From a virus, in IMG/VR virus record IMGVR_UViG_3300035189_000011, positions 1 to 26,070 of that record: DNA of 26,070 bases, one strand, 5' to 3'. Positions 12,998 through 22,294 of this stretch are shown here, one piece after another. The position numbers and the translations under genes were made by a program. Position 1 is the first letter of the stretch. Each line of letters begins with the position of its first letter. The notes under the pieces are model-generated. The model was not told the DNA's origin. It searched no databases and saw nothing but the letters and a program-made list of their open reading frames with translations.

Positions 12998-14482
12998 ATG
13001 AAGCCCGAGCATCTAAAGCTGCTCCGGGATAAGCGTTGGAGGCTGAACAATCTCTACTTCATCACCGACAAGCAGGGCAAGAAAGTCCGCTTCCGGATGA
13101 CGGACGAGCAGATTGAATACTTCGATGGGATGCACACCCGCAACATCATCCTGAAGGCTCGTCAGCTTGGTTTCACGACCGAGTGCTGCATCATCCAGCT
13201 CGACGCCGCGCTTTTCGAATCGGCGAAGTGCGCCCTGATTGCTCACACCCTGAACGACGCCAAGCGCCTGTTCCGGGAGAAAGTGAAGTTCGCCTACGAC
13301 AATCTGCCTGCCGAGATCAAAGCGGCCAACCCTGCGAGCAACGATGCCGCGGGTGAGTTAGTTTTCAGCAAGGGCGGATCGATCTACGTTTCCACCTCTT
13401 TCCGGGGCGGCACGCTGCGTTACCTGCATGTGTCCGAGTTCGGGAAGATCTGCGCCAAGTTCCCGCACAAGGCCCGCGAGATCGTCACCGGCGCCTTCGA
13501 GGCCGTGGCCGCTGATTGCTTCGTCACCATTGAGTCGACGGCAGAAGGCCGGGCCGGGTACTTCTTCGACTACTCGCAAAATGCCGAGCGGCAACAGCTG
13601 GCCGGGTCAGTCCTGGGCTTGCTCGACTGGAAATTCTTCTTCTTCAGTTGGTGGAAGAATAAAGAATACCGGCTTGACCCGGATGGCGTGACCATCCCGC
13701 AGCGCCTGACCGACTATTTCAACGAACTGCACGCCAAGCACGGGATCGTCACGAGCGACGGCCAGCGTGCCTGGTACGCAGCCAAGGAAAAGACACTCGG
13801 CGCGGACATGAAGCGGGAATATCCGTCGATTCCGGCCGAGGCATTCCAGCAGTCGATTGAGGGCGCGTACTACGCCCAGCAGTTCACCAAGCTTTATGCC
13901 GCTCAACGTATTGGCGTGATCCCGGACAACAGTCACCAGCCGGTGATGACCTTCTGGGACATCGGTGTCGGCGACTCAACGGCTATCTGGTTCGTTCGGC
14001 AGATCGGCACCCAATACCACGTCATTGACTACTACGAGAACTCAGGCGAAGGCCTGCGGCACTACATGAAGGTGCTCAAGGATCGTGGCTACACGTACTC
14101 GGAGCACTGGGGGCCTCACGACATCGAGAACCGCGAGTTCGGCAGCGATGCCAAGAGCCGTAAGGATATTGCCGAAGAGGGCTACGAAATCGACGGCGCG
14201 AAATACTCCATACGATTCCAGGTTGTGCCAAGGACCGGCGTGGATGATGGCATCGAGGCAGCGCGGGAGATCCTCCCGCTTTGCGTGTTCGATCAGTCCA
14301 AGTGCGAAGAGGGTATCGGCCACCTTGAGAGCTATCGCAAGGAATGGGATGACAACCGCGGATGCTGGAAAGACAAGCCGCTGCACGACAAGTCATCTCA
14401 CGGCGCCGATGGTTTCCGATATTTCGCAGTGGCGAAGACCAAGCGCGTGCGCAAAACAACCATCCGCCCATTCTCCGGATAA
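12998..14482 (+). CDS. Terminase large subunit
   Basis: A 494-aa packaging motor. ATPase: Walker-A-like KARQLGFTT (residues 53-61) and Walker B YLHVSE (142-147). Nuclease (RNase H-like): D321 and D326 (FWDIGVGDSTAIW) and D471 (HGADGFRY). The variant Walker A lacking the classical GKS is common in this terminase group. Length is typical. Cleaves concatemers and pumps DNA into the prohead through the portal encoded next. Confidence 0.93.
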   Translation: MKPEHLKLLRDKRWRLNNLYFITDKQGKKVRFRMTDEQIEYFDGMHTRNIILKARQLGFTTECCIIQLDAALFESAKCALIAHTLNDAKRLFREKVKFAYDNLPAEIKAANPASNDAAGELVFSKGGSIYVSTSFRGGTLRYLHVSEFGKICAKFPHKAREIVTGAFEAVAADCFVTIESTAEGRAGYFFDYSQNAERQQLAGSVLGLLDWKFFFFSWWKNKEYRLDPDGVTIPQRLTDYFNELHAKHGIVTSDGQRAWYAAKEKTLGADMKREYPSIPAEAFQQSIEGAYYAQQFTKLYAAQRIGVIPDNSHQPVMTFWDIGVGDSTAIWFVRQIGTQYHVIDYYENSGEGLRHYMKVLKDRGYTYSEHWGPHDIENREFGSDAKSRKDIAEEGYEIDGAKYSIRFQVVPRTGVDDGIEAAREILPLCVFDQSKCEEGIGHLESYRKEWDDNRGCWKDKPLHDKSSHGADGFRYFAVAKTKRVRKTTIRPFSG

Positions 14483-14494
14483 CTGGAATAAGCC

Positions 14495-15880
14495 ATGAGC
14501 AATGCAGTCCGCAAGCGCTCCGCCAAAATCGAAGCGATGGCGGAGTGCTGGCCCATGATCACTGCCCTGTTGGGCGGTACCGGGAAAATGAGAGCGGCCG
14601 GTGCATCCTACCTGCCGCAATGGCCAAACGAAGATTGCGGGTTTTATGCCAATCGCCTTGGCACAGCGACACTGTTTCCGGCTTTCGCCCGGACCGTCGA
14701 CGTGCTTTGCGGCAAGCCCTTCTCACGGCCGATCACCTACGGCGACGACACGCCGAAAAAGATCGTCGAATACTGCGAGAACATCGACCTGCAAGGCAGG
14801 AACATGCACTCGTTCGCCGCCAGCATCATGGAAGAGGCGATGGCCTACGGGATTTGCGGCATTCTTGTCGATTACCCGCAGGTTAAAGGGGTTAAGACAA
14901 AAGCCGACGAAGTGAAGGCCGGCGTCAGGCCCTATTTCGTCCAGATCACCGCCGAAAGCCTCCTTGATTACGACTCAGAACGCGTCAATGGCGTTGAAAC
15001 CTTCACGCTTTTGCGGTTTCTGGAGTGCGTGACCGAAAAGACCGGACCTTTCGAAGAGGAAATCGTTGAACAGGTCCGCGTTCTTTACCCTGGCCGTTGG
15101 GAAACCTACCGCGAGAAAAAGAACGAGACGGGCGAGCTTGAATGGGTTCTCCATGACGGGGATAAAACAACCCTGAGCAAGATCCCTTTCGTGCCCGTCT
15201 ACGGCAAGCGTCTCGGCTTCATGCAGGCCATGCCGCCCTTGCGCGAACTGGCCTTCATGAACGTCGAGCACTGGCAATCGAAGTCTGACCAGCAAACGAT
15301 ATTGCACGTCGCCCGGGTTCCCATCCTATTCGGCGTTGGGTTTTCCGAAGATGACGACCTGACGGTGGGTGCCGCTACCGCCATCACCTCTGACAAGATT
15401 GGAGCCACGCTCACCTACGTCGAGCACACCGGCAAAGCCATCGAATCGGGCCGCCTGTCGATTCTCGACATCGAAGATCGCATGCGCCAGGTCGGCGCCG
15501 AGCTGCTCGTCATCAAGCCGGGCAAGATCACCGTGGCGCAGACCCTCTCTGACAACGAGCCAGGCATGTGCGCGCTACAGCGGATCGCGCAGGACGTTGA
15601 GGACTCGCTCGATCAGGCCATGCAGCTCATGGCCGAATGGATCAAAGAGAAGGAAGGCGGCCATCTGTCTATCTATAAGGACTTCGGCGCCGCGTCACTT
15701 GCCGAGGCATCCGCCGACCTTCTCCTCGAAATGAACGTTGCGGGCGTGCTCTCCAACGAAACCCTGTTCGGCGAGATTCAGCGCCGCGGCATGGTCAAGG
15801 ACGGCATAACCTGGGAGCAGGAAGACCTCCGCATCAAATCTCAACCAATCAAGCAAGGCGTGACGCTTCCGGGCGTTTAG
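14495..15880 (+). CDS. Portal protein, DUF4055 type
   Basis: A 461-aa protein matching the DUF4055 portal-like family: ARTVDVLCGKPFSRP near 67-81, AYGICGILVDYP near 116-127, PFVPVYGKRLGF, and LLVIKPGKITVAQTLSD. Immediate placement after terminase and before scaffold and coat genes fits the portal role, the dodecameric DNA entry ring. A terminator follows the stop. Confidence 0.88.
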   Translation: MSNAVRKRSAKIEAMAECWPMITALLGGTGKMRAAGASYLPQWPNEDCGFYANRLGTATLFPAFARTVDVLCGKPFSRPITYGDDTPKKIVEYCENIDLQGRNMHSFAASIMEEAMAYGICGILVDYPQVKGVKTKADEVKAGVRPYFVQITAESLLDYDSERVNGVETFTLLRFLECVTEKTGPFEEEIVEQVRVLYPGRWETYREKKNETGELEWVLHDGDKTTLSKIPFVPVYGKRLGFMQAMPPLRELAFMNVEHWQSKSDQQTILHVARVPILFGVGFSEDDDLTVGAATAITSDKIGATLTYVEHTGKAIESGRLSILDIEDRMRQVGAELLVIKPGKITVAQTLSDNEPGMCALQRIAQDVEDSLDQAMQLMAEWIKEKEGGHLSIYKDFGAASLAEASADLLLEMNVAGVLSNETLFGEIQRRGMVKDGITWEQEDLRIKSQPIKQGVTLPGV

Positions 15881-15895
15881 CCGAACACCTACACC

Positions 15896-15922
15896 AGCCC
15901 TGGCAATCGTCGGGGCTTTTTT
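15896..15922 (+). terminator. Intrinsic terminator after the portal gene
   Basis: Seven-pair stem AGCCCTG/CGGGGCT (15896-15902 with 15911-15917, one G-U) and U6. Confidence 0.75.
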
Positions 15923-15982
15923 ATGGGTGCGATTCCGGATGGATAGCGCCGCGCCGGGCCGGATGGCCTACCTCAGGGTTGG

Positions 15983-16747
15983 ATGACCAGCATGAAATTG
16001 AAAATCGACGAGAACGGCCACGTAGTTGTTTCCGAAGGCAAGCCTGTTTACGTGAACGATGACGGCAAAGAGATCGCTTTCGATGCCGCTGGCACCGTGG
16101 CGACTATCAGCCGGCTGAACGCTGAGGCCAAGACGAACCGCGAGCGCGCAGAGACGGCCGAAACTGGCCTGAAAGCATTCGAAGGCATCACCGACCCTGC
16201 CGAGGCCAAAAAAGCCATGGAGACGGTGAAGAACTTCGACGCCAAGAAGCTGGTGGATGCCGGCGAGGTCGACAAGGTTCGCGCAGAAGCCATTAAGGCA
16301 GTTGAAGACAAGTACGCACCTGTCATCGCCGAGCGCGATGCGCTGAATGCGGCCTTGGTCACCGAGAAAGTCGGCGGCAGCTTCGACCGCTCCAAGTTCA
16401 TCACCGACAAGCTGGCAATCCCCTCCGACATGGTGCGCGCCCGCTTCGGCGAGCAGTTCAAGGTCGAGGGCGGCGAAGTCGTTGCATACGACAAGGCGGG
16501 GAACAAGCTTTTCAGCCAAAGCAACCCTGGCGAACTCGCCAAGTTTGACGAGGCGCTGGAACTACTCGTCGAGAGCTACCCCTACCGAGACCAAATCCTC
16601 AAGGCATCCGGCGCCAATGGCGGCGGGGCTCAAGGTGGCGGGACGGCAGCGGCTGGCAGCAAAACACTCTCTCGCGCTCAGCTAGAAGCACTCCCTCCTG
16701 CCAAGCAGATGGAGGCAATCAAGTCTGGCGTCACGCTTACTGATTAA
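15983..16747 (+). CDS. Scaffold-like protein
   Basis: A 254-aa acidic, helical protein. Residues about 40-120 are coiled-coil-like (RLNAEAKTNRERAETAETGL; AEAIKAVEDKYAPVIAERDA), followed by a Gly/Ala linker (GGGAQGGGTAAAG) and a small C-terminal helical tail that could bind coat. Composition and position between portal and coat fit a capsid assembly scaffold. ATG 15983 follows CAGGG; an ATG three codons on (15992) is an alternative. Confidence 0.78.
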   Translation: MTSMKLKIDENGHVVVSEGKPVYVNDDGKEIAFDAAGTVATISRLNAEAKTNRERAETAETGLKAFEGITDPAEAKKAMETVKNFDAKKLVDAGEVDKVRAEAIKAVEDKYAPVIAERDALNAALVTEKVGGSFDRSKFITDKLAIPSDMVRARFGEQFKVEGGEVVAYDKAGNKLFSQSNPGELAKFDEALELLVESYPYRDQILKASGANGGGAQGGGTAAAGSKTLSRAQLEALPPAKQMEAIKSGVTLTD

Positions 16748-16761
16748 AGGAATTCATCCAA

Positions 16762-17886
16762 ATGGCCAACACCCTTACCAGCCTGGCGCCCGACCTGTTC
16801 GAGTCGCTCGACATCGTTTCGCGCGAAATGGCAGGCTTCATCCCGTCCGTGACGCTGGATGCCACTGCTGAGCGCGCCGCGCTCAATCAGGCGATCCGAA
16901 TCCCGGTCACTCCTGCCCAGCCTGCCGAGAACGTCACTCCAGGTCAACTGCCGCCTGATGATGGTGACCAGAACATCGGCAACACACCGTTCAGCATCAC
17001 CAAATCCCGGATGGTTCCATTCCGCTGGACCGGTGAAGAGCAAAAAGGCGTGAACACTGGTCCCGGCTACGCGAATATTCGCCTCGACCAAGTGACCCAG
17101 GCCGTGCGTACGCTGGTCAACGAAATGGAAGTCGACCTGGGCAACCTGGCATCCGCTGCATCGCGGGCGTCTGGCACTGCGGGTACCACGCCATTTGCTT
17201 CGACCCTGGGTGATACCGCTCAGGTGCTCAAGATCCTGAAAGACAACGGCGCCCCTGGAAGCGATTTGCAATGCGTCATCGACACCACTTCGGGCGCTTC
17301 GCTGCGCACCTTGGCTCAACTGACCAAGGCGAACGAGGCGGGCACCACTGCTGTTCGTGCGCAAGGCACCCTGATCGAATTGCACGGCTTCAAAATCCGT
17401 GAGTCGGCCGGTGTTCAACTCCATGCCCCGGGTACTGGCGCCAGTTACGTGACTAACGGTGCTCTGGCTGTTGGTGCTACCACCATCCCTGCGCAAACCG
17501 GTACCGGGACTATCATCGCTGGCGATGTGGTCGCCATCGGCGCCTTCAAGTACGTCGTGGCCACCGCGCTGTCTGGCGGTTCGTTCACCATCGGCGCCCC
17601 AGGCCTGCGTGCGGCGGTCAACACCGGCTCGACCATCACCGTGGCTTCCGCCTTCACGGCCAACTTCGCGTTCTCGCGCTCCGCCATCATCCTGGCAACT
17701 CGCGCTCCAGCGCTGCCGGAAGAAGGCGACATGGCCGATGACCGCATGATGATCACCGACCCTCGTACCGGCATGACCTTCGAGTTCGCGATGTACAAGC
17801 AATACCGTCGCGTCCGTTACGAGGTGTCTGTCGCCTGGGGCTGCGTGAACGCCAAGCCGGCTCACACCGCAATCATGCTGGGCTAA
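16762..17886 (+). CDS. Major capsid protein, P22 coat type
   Basis: A 374-aa coat protein in the P22 gp5-like family: N-terminal MANTLTSLAPDLFESLDIVSRE, then TPFSITKSRMVPFRWTGEEQ. Residues about 225-295 hold a beta-rich, Gly/Thr-rich insertion (TIPAQTGTGTIIAGDV ... FTIGAPGLR) like the gp5 insertion domain. The C-terminal RVRYEVSVAWGCVNAKPA is typical. Forms the icosahedral HK97-fold shell. Confidence 0.92.
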   Translation: MANTLTSLAPDLFESLDIVSREMAGFIPSVTLDATAERAALNQAIRIPVTPAQPAENVTPGQLPPDDGDQNIGNTPFSITKSRMVPFRWTGEEQKGVNTGPGYANIRLDQVTQAVRTLVNEMEVDLGNLASAASRASGTAGTTPFASTLGDTAQVLKILKDNGAPGSDLQCVIDTTSGASLRTLAQLTKANEAGTTAVRAQGTLIELHGFKIRESAGVQLHAPGTGASYVTNGALAVGATTIPAQTGTGTIIAGDVVAIGAFKYVVATALSGGSFTIGAPGLRAAVNTGSTITVASAFTANFAFSRSAIILATRAPALPEEGDMADDRMMITDPRTGMTFEFAMYKQYRRVRYEVSVAWGCVNAKPAHTAIMLG

Positions 17887-17893
17887 TCGAATA

Positions 17894-17917
17894 GGCCGCC
17901 GGGCAACTGGCGGCCTT
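17894..17917 (+). terminator. Hairpin after the coat gene, weak terminator
   Basis: Perfect seven-bp stem GGCCGCC/GGCGGCC (17894-17900 with 17909-17915) followed by UUCCU only. May protect the coat mRNA 3' end or attenuate downstream genes. Confidence 0.45.
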
Positions 17918-17930
17918 CCTGGAGAGAATC

Positions 17931-18116
17931 ATGGCTAAAAAAGAAGACGGCACCGACGATGGCGCTGCACAAGCTGCAGAGCCCATTGCTTTCGTGGCAA
18001 TGGAGCGCGACCCGCGTACCTACGATGCACCGCACACCGCACAGGTCCATCCTGACGAAGTGCAGAACTACTACTCCGGCGGCTGGGTCCCAGCCAAAGA
18101 GAAAGAGGCTCAGTAA
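17931..18116 (+). CDS. Small head-region hypothetical protein
   Basis: A 61-aa acidic protein (MAKKEDGTDDGAAQAAEP ... YYSGGWVPAKEKEAQ). GGAGAG precedes the ATG. The next gene starts directly after its stop. It may be a small head decoration or connector accessory; not recognised. Confidence 0.7.
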   Translation: MAKKEDGTDDGAAQAAEPIAFVAMERDPRTYDAPHTAQVHPDEVQNYYSGGWVPAKEKEAQ

Positions 18117-18509
18117 ATGCTAACTGATCAGCAGCTGGCCGACGTTCGGCGCTTCATTGGCTACCCAATGCTGGGCGACACCATTGCTGACAACAGCCGC
18201 GACCTGGCTTACGGCTGGGTATCGCCTGGCACATGGCAGACGCTGTATCACCGGCTTTCAACGCTTCGACCCGAAGAAGAGGCCAGGATCGTCACGTTTC
18301 TGGCCACGCTTTCGGTGCTGGAAACGGCAGTGACAGATTCTACCGACAACCTCGATACGGATCAGGCCGCCGTTTGGTTTCACAACAAGAATGAAGTGTC
18401 GGACCGCATGAAGCTTTATCGGCTTTGGCGGCGAGAACTCTGCTCCTTCATTGGCATCGCGCCAGGCCCAAGCCTTGGAAAGGGCGGAAGCCGTATATCC
18501 AGGAGCTGA
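18117..18509 (+). CDS. Head-tail connector candidate
   Basis: A 130-aa helical protein (MLTDQQLADVRRFIGYPM at the start, KLYRLWRRELCSFIGI near the end). It begins immediately after the previous stop. Size, helical makeup and position after the coat gene fit a head completion/adaptor protein. Assignment by context. Confidence 0.65.
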   Translation: MLTDQQLADVRRFIGYPMLGDTIADNSRDLAYGWVSPGTWQTLYHRLSTLRPEEEARIVTFLATLSVLETAVTDSTDNLDTDQAAVWFHNKNEVSDRMKLYRLWRRELCSFIGIAPGPSLGKGGSRISRS

Positions 18510-18510
18510 C

Positions 18511-19149
18511 ATGGACGGCGCAACACTCCAATCCAAGATCTACAAAGGCTACGGACAGGCCGCCAAGCGCATCGGCTTCGACTATCAGCAGTTCCGCGCC
18601 ACCAGCGCGTTCTTTCCGCTGAATGCCAACCCGATGCAGACGATTTCCGCGTCCTTCACCACGAATTTCGCTTACAGCGCGCCGAACAAATACGGTCAGG
18701 CAACATGGCTTGGCCTGTTTGACGCGCGCACGTTCGCCCCCGGTGATTATCTGGTTGGGCCGGGCGGCACGTTCTTCATCGCTGCCATGCAGGCCACGCT
18801 GCCGATCTACTGCGTGCAGACCAACCGCATGGTTGACGTGCTGCGCGTCGGTATGGATACCAGCGTTGGCCTCGGTGGATGGGCTGGCGATACCGCTGCC
18901 AATGAGGCGCCAATCATGCAGGGCTGGCCCGCCAGCATCCTGCAGGGTACGAAAGGCGAGGCGAACCCAGCACAGCTACCGGGCGATGTACGCACCCCGT
19001 GGTGGCTGATCCTGCTTCCGGCATGGCCTGGCGTGATTTTCCGCACCAGTGACATCGTGCGCGACGAGCTGGGCCGCAAATACGTGATTTCGAGTGCTGA
19101 GCTGACCGATATGGGGTGGCGGTGCACGGCGATGCAAGTACAGGTGTGA
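18511..19149 (+). CDS. Conserved-looking head-tail joining region protein
   Basis: A 212-aa protein, start at 18511 after AGGAG (18501-18505); a longer reading would overlap the previous gene. Mixed alpha/beta with many aromatic residues (TWLGLFDARTFAPGDYLVG; PWWLILLPAWPGVIF). Neither signal peptide nor definite membrane span. Position suggests a connector, stopper or tail-terminator role; no family recognised. Confidence 0.65.
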   Translation: MDGATLQSKIYKGYGQAAKRIGFDYQQFRATSAFFPLNANPMQTISASFTTNFAYSAPNKYGQATWLGLFDARTFAPGDYLVGPGGTFFIAAMQATLPIYCVQTNRMVDVLRVGMDTSVGLGGWAGDTAANEAPIMQGWPASILQGTKGEANPAQLPGDVRTPWWLILLPAWPGVIFRTSDIVRDELGRKYVISSAELTDMGWRCTAMQVQV

Positions 19150-19151
19150 AG

Positions 19152-19973
19152 ATGGCGAGCCTAACCGATGTAATTAAGCAACTCGCCGCGCAGATCGCAG
19201 CTATCGCCTACCCAAGCGGCTACGGGCAACCCAGCGCCGCTGGAATCCCGGTGAAAATTTACCCTGGCTGGCCGGTACCGAACGTGCTCGACGCCGATTT
19301 GGCTGCCGGAAAGGCGCATGTCAGCGTCTATCCAGCCGGCAAGGACCGAAAGACCACGCGCAACATCGGCCGCAACTGGGTGCCGCTGGTAGCACCGACA
19401 CATACGGTTGTGATGACGGTTGTCGGTGCAGTCGTGACGCTCTCCGGCACGATCAGCGCGCAAAACCTGATGATCAGCCTGAACGGCACCAGCTACGTCT
19501 ATGCCATGCAGCCATCCGACACGCTGACAACGGCCGCAACCGCGCTGGCGTCTATGATCCCTGGCGCATCCAGTAGCGGCCCAGTCATCACGCTGACAGG
19601 CGCAAGCAGCGTATTCGCCCGAGTCGGCGGCTTCGGCACCGCCTACAAGGAGACGAAGCGCCAGGAACAGTCGGTGCAGATCATCATCTGGGCCGCAACA
19701 CCCGATGCGCGTGATGCAGTGTCCAGCCCGATCGATTCGGCGCTGTCCGACGGCAACACCATCAATTTCACGGATGGCTCCTTCGGGATCGTCCGCTCGG
19801 CCGGGTCGCTGATGACCGACCAACTCCAGAAAGCGGGGCTGTACCGCCTCGACCTGTTCTACACGATCGACTACGCCACGACCCAGATTCAACAAGCTGC
19901 CGAGGTGATCGCCCCGGCGCTGAACGTCGTCAACGCCCAGACCGGGCTTTCTGAAATCACTCGAAACCCCTGA
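19152..19973 (+). CDS. Structural protein with Ig-like insertion, neck/tail region
   Basis: A 273-aa protein; start at 19152 follows AGGTGTGA of the preceding stop. Residues about 1-80 and 170-273 look like one globular domain (LTDVIKQLAAQIAAIAYP ... KETKRQEQSVQIIIWAA; DLFYTIDYATTQIQQA). Residues about 80-165 are a Ser/Thr/Gly-rich beta segment (VVMTVVGAVVTLSGTI; GPVITLTGASSVFARVG) that looks inserted. Similar inserted beta segments occur in the coat and sheath here. Probably a virion component; function unknown. Confidence 0.65.
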   Translation: MASLTDVIKQLAAQIAAIAYPSGYGQPSAAGIPVKIYPGWPVPNVLDADLAAGKAHVSVYPAGKDRKTTRNIGRNWVPLVAPTHTVVMTVVGAVVTLSGTISAQNLMISLNGTSYVYAMQPSDTLTTAATALASMIPGASSSGPVITLTGASSVFARVGGFGTAYKETKRQEQSVQIIIWAATPDARDAVSSPIDSALSDGNTINFTDGSFGIVRSAGSLMTDQLQKAGLYRLDLFYTIDYATTQIQQAAEVIAPALNVVNAQTGLSEITRNP

Positions 19974-19981
19974 GGCCTGAC

Positions 19982-20191
19982 ATGGATTCCACTGATCAAG
20001 ATTCTGCCGCAGCGCCGGCCCCGACTCCCGTACCGGTAGTCACCACCAAGGCCAAGACATCGCCGTTTTCGCTGACGGTGAAGTTCGCCTTCGCTGACTA
20101 CCAGGTCGGCCAGAGCATCACAGACCCAGCCGAAGTGGCTGCCGTGCTGGCCGGCGAGTGCGCCGCAAACGTGCTCAAAACTTCCGCCTAA
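19982..20191 (+). CDS. Small hypothetical protein before the sheath gene
   Basis: A 69-aa protein: Pro/Ala linker (AAPAPTPVPVVTTK) and a short domain (FAFADYQVGQSITDPAEVAAVL). GAGG precedes the ATG. Ends before a strong terminator. Not recognised. Confidence 0.65.
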   Translation: MDSTDQDSAAAPAPTPVPVVTTKAKTSPFSLTVKFAFADYQVGQSITDPAEVAAVLAGECAANVLKTSA

Positions 20192-20213
20192 ACCGCGAAA
20201 ATCACACACCAAG

Positions 20214-20238
20214 AAACCGCCCTAGAGGCGGTTTTTTC
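20214..20238 (+). terminator. Intrinsic terminator before the sheath gene
   Basis: Eight-bp stem AAACCGCC/GGCGGTTT (20214-20221 with 20227-20234), five-base loop, U run. Confidence 0.8.
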
Positions 20239-20251
20239 ATTGGAGGAAGCC

Positions 20252-21805
20252 ATGCCCATCTATCAGGCAGGCAGTTTGAACCCTACGGCACTGGCCGCAC
20301 CTGATATCTACGTCGGGATCGTCCCGCCCAAGACCAGGTACATAAACGGTGTGCCGACTGACATTCTCGGCATCGTGGGCGTGGCTTCGTGGGGTGCGGT
20401 TAACGCGCCAATGCTGATCGGCTCGCCCGGCGACCTGGCACAGAAAATTGGTTCGCAGCAGGTCAGAAAGTACGATTTGGCCACCGCCTGCGCGGTATCG
20501 ATCCAGCTCGGCGCAACCAACATCCGCGCCGTGCGCGTGACCGACGGTACCGACACCGCAGCCACTTCGACGCTGAAAGACACTGCCGCCGCAATCGGTG
20601 CCACATTGACCGCGTACTGCACCGGCACCCTGGGTAACTCGCTCGGTGCAATTCTGGCCGCAGGCACTGCTGCTGCAAGCTGGAAGTTGACTATCTCGCT
20701 GCCAGGCTTCACGCCAGAGGTGTTCGACAACATCACCGGCACCGCTGGTGCGCTGTGGGCAAACATCGTCAGCGCAGTAAACAACGGTCAGTCCGGCGTT
20801 CGCGGCCCATCGCAATTGGTGATCGCTACCGTGGGTGCCTCGATCCTGGCCCCGACGACAACCCAGACGATCACCTTCACGTCGGGTACTGACGGCGCTA
20901 CCACCATCACTGACTCGGTACTGATCGGTGTCGATGGCGTAATCGGCTCCGCACGCAAAGGCATGTACGCGCTGCGCGGCACTAACGCCCAAGTGACCAA
21001 TCTCGTCGATCTGACCGACGCGACGCAATGGCCGACCATGCTGAACTACGGGCTGTCCGAAGGCTCATACATGATCACGCAGGGGCCTGCCGGAGCTTCG
21101 TACTCCACGGTCGCAACAAGTCTTGCCACTGCTGGCTGCGACAGCTACGCGCTGAAAGTGCTGGTGGGCGACTGGACCTACTGGAATGACCAGCCGAACG
21201 GCCAAATTCGGATGCTGGCACCGGCCACTTTCTCCGCGGCGAAATGTGCAGCCCTTTCGCCAAACCAGTCGCTGCTGAACAAGCCGCTGACCAATGCTGT
21301 ATCGACGCAGCGAAATCTTTCGCAGCAGCCGTACAGCATCGCCGAGATTGGCGCTATCAACCAGGCGCGCCTGGACGTGATCACCAACCCTATCCCGGCT
21401 GGCAATGCCTTCGGTCATCGCTCGGGACTGAACACATCCAGCAACCAGTCCGTCAACGGTGACAACTACACCCGCATGACGAACTACCTGTCCCTGACCA
21501 TGGGCGCCTCGTTCGGCGGCGAGGTTGGCAAGCTACAAACGCAAGATCAGCGCCGGCAAGCACGAAGCACCATGTCTGCATGGCTTCAAGGTCTCAGCGA
21601 CGCCGGAATGATCGGTGACGTCAATGGCGGACCGGCGTTCTCGGTGCAGCTCGACTCCACCAACAACTCGGACGCCCGCGTCGCCCAGGGATACGAGCAG
21701 GCCGACGTGCAGGTCAAGTACCTGTCCGTCATCCGCTACTTCCTGATCAACCTGGAAGCAGGGCAGTCGGTCACCGTGACCGTCTCCGCAAACCCGCGCT
21801 CGTAA
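20252..21805 (+). CDS. Contractile tail sheath protein
   Basis: A 517-aa sheath protein. The N-terminus (MPIYQAGSLNPTALAAPDIYVGIVPP) and the C-terminal core (KYLSVIRYFLINLEAGQSVT) are typical of the family, with LIGSPGDLAQKIG in domain one. GGAGGAAG at 20242-20249 sets the ATG at 20252. Its presence shows that the phage is a myovirus. Residues about 100-230 form a Thr/Ala/Gly-rich outer domain. Contracts around the tube on infection. Confidence 0.92.
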   Translation: MPIYQAGSLNPTALAAPDIYVGIVPPKTRYINGVPTDILGIVGVASWGAVNAPMLIGSPGDLAQKIGSQQVRKYDLATACAVSIQLGATNIRAVRVTDGTDTAATSTLKDTAAAIGATLTAYCTGTLGNSLGAILAAGTAAASWKLTISLPGFTPEVFDNITGTAGALWANIVSAVNNGQSGVRGPSQLVIATVGASILAPTTTQTITFTSGTDGATTITDSVLIGVDGVIGSARKGMYALRGTNAQVTNLVDLTDATQWPTMLNYGLSEGSYMITQGPAGASYSTVATSLATAGCDSYALKVLVGDWTYWNDQPNGQIRMLAPATFSAAKCAALSPNQSLLNKPLTNAVSTQRNLSQQPYSIAEIGAINQARLDVITNPIPAGNAFGHRSGLNTSSNQSVNGDNYTRMTNYLSLTMGASFGGEVGKLQTQDQRRQARSTMSAWLQGLSDAGMIGDVNGGPAFSVQLDSTNNSDARVAQGYEQADVQVKYLSVIRYFLINLEAGQSVTVTVSANPRS

Positions 21806-21819
21806 GAGCAAGCCCAAAT

Positions 21820-21848
21820 AAGCCCATCGCATTGATGGGCTTTCTTTT
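21820..21848 (+). terminator. Intrinsic terminator after the sheath gene
   Basis: Eight-bp stem AGCCCATC/GATGGGCT (21821-21828 with 21834-21841) followed by UUUCUUUU. Confidence 0.8.
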
Positions 21849-21862
21849 ACGGAGCATCAGTT

Positions 21863-22294
21863 ATGCCACTCAACGGCTATTCGATGGGCAAGGACGTGTC
21901 GATAGACATCAACACGCCAAATGGCCCGCTTCGACTCCCCAAAGTAACAAAGTTCACCGCCGAGCCGGTTCTCGGCAACATCAGTGTGACCCCACTCAAT
22001 GGTCCCACTGAAGAAGCTCAATTTCCCAAGAGCTGGAAAGGGACTATCAGTCTTGAGCGGACAGACTCGACCGCTGATGACTACCAAGCTCAATGGGAGG
22101 CAGATTACTTCAACGGGGTGACGCGCGCGCCATCGACCATCACCGAAACCATCCAGGAAGTAAACGGCAGCCTCAGCACCTACCGTCTCACGTCCGTCCA
22201 GCTTCAGCTTATGAAAGCTGGCGACAAGGCTGGCGATAAGACCATTGATCAAGAGTTCAGCTGGACAGCCCAGCGCCGACTGAAAGTCTCCTGA
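21863..22294 (+). CDS. Tail tube protein
   Basis: A 143-aa beta-rich protein following the sheath gene, the standard sheath-tube order. ISLERTDSTADDYQAQWEAD and STYRLTSVQLQLMKAGD fit small tail tube proteins of contractile tails (Mu M / P2 FII-like size). GGAG precedes the ATG. It stacks as hexamers to form the inner tube. Confidence 0.8.
   Translation: MPLNGYSMGKDVSIDINTPNGPLRLPKVTKFTAEPVLGNISVTPLNGPTEEAQFPKSWKGTISLERTDSTADDYQAQWEADYFNGVTRAPSTITETIQEVNGSLSTYRLTSVQLQLMKAGDKAGDKTIDQEFSWTAQRRLKVS

Noticed and set aside
16744-17865. Leftward 373-codon frame opposite the coat gene
   Set aside because: Antisense mirror of a strongly recognised P22-like coat gene; GC-rich third positions keep it open.
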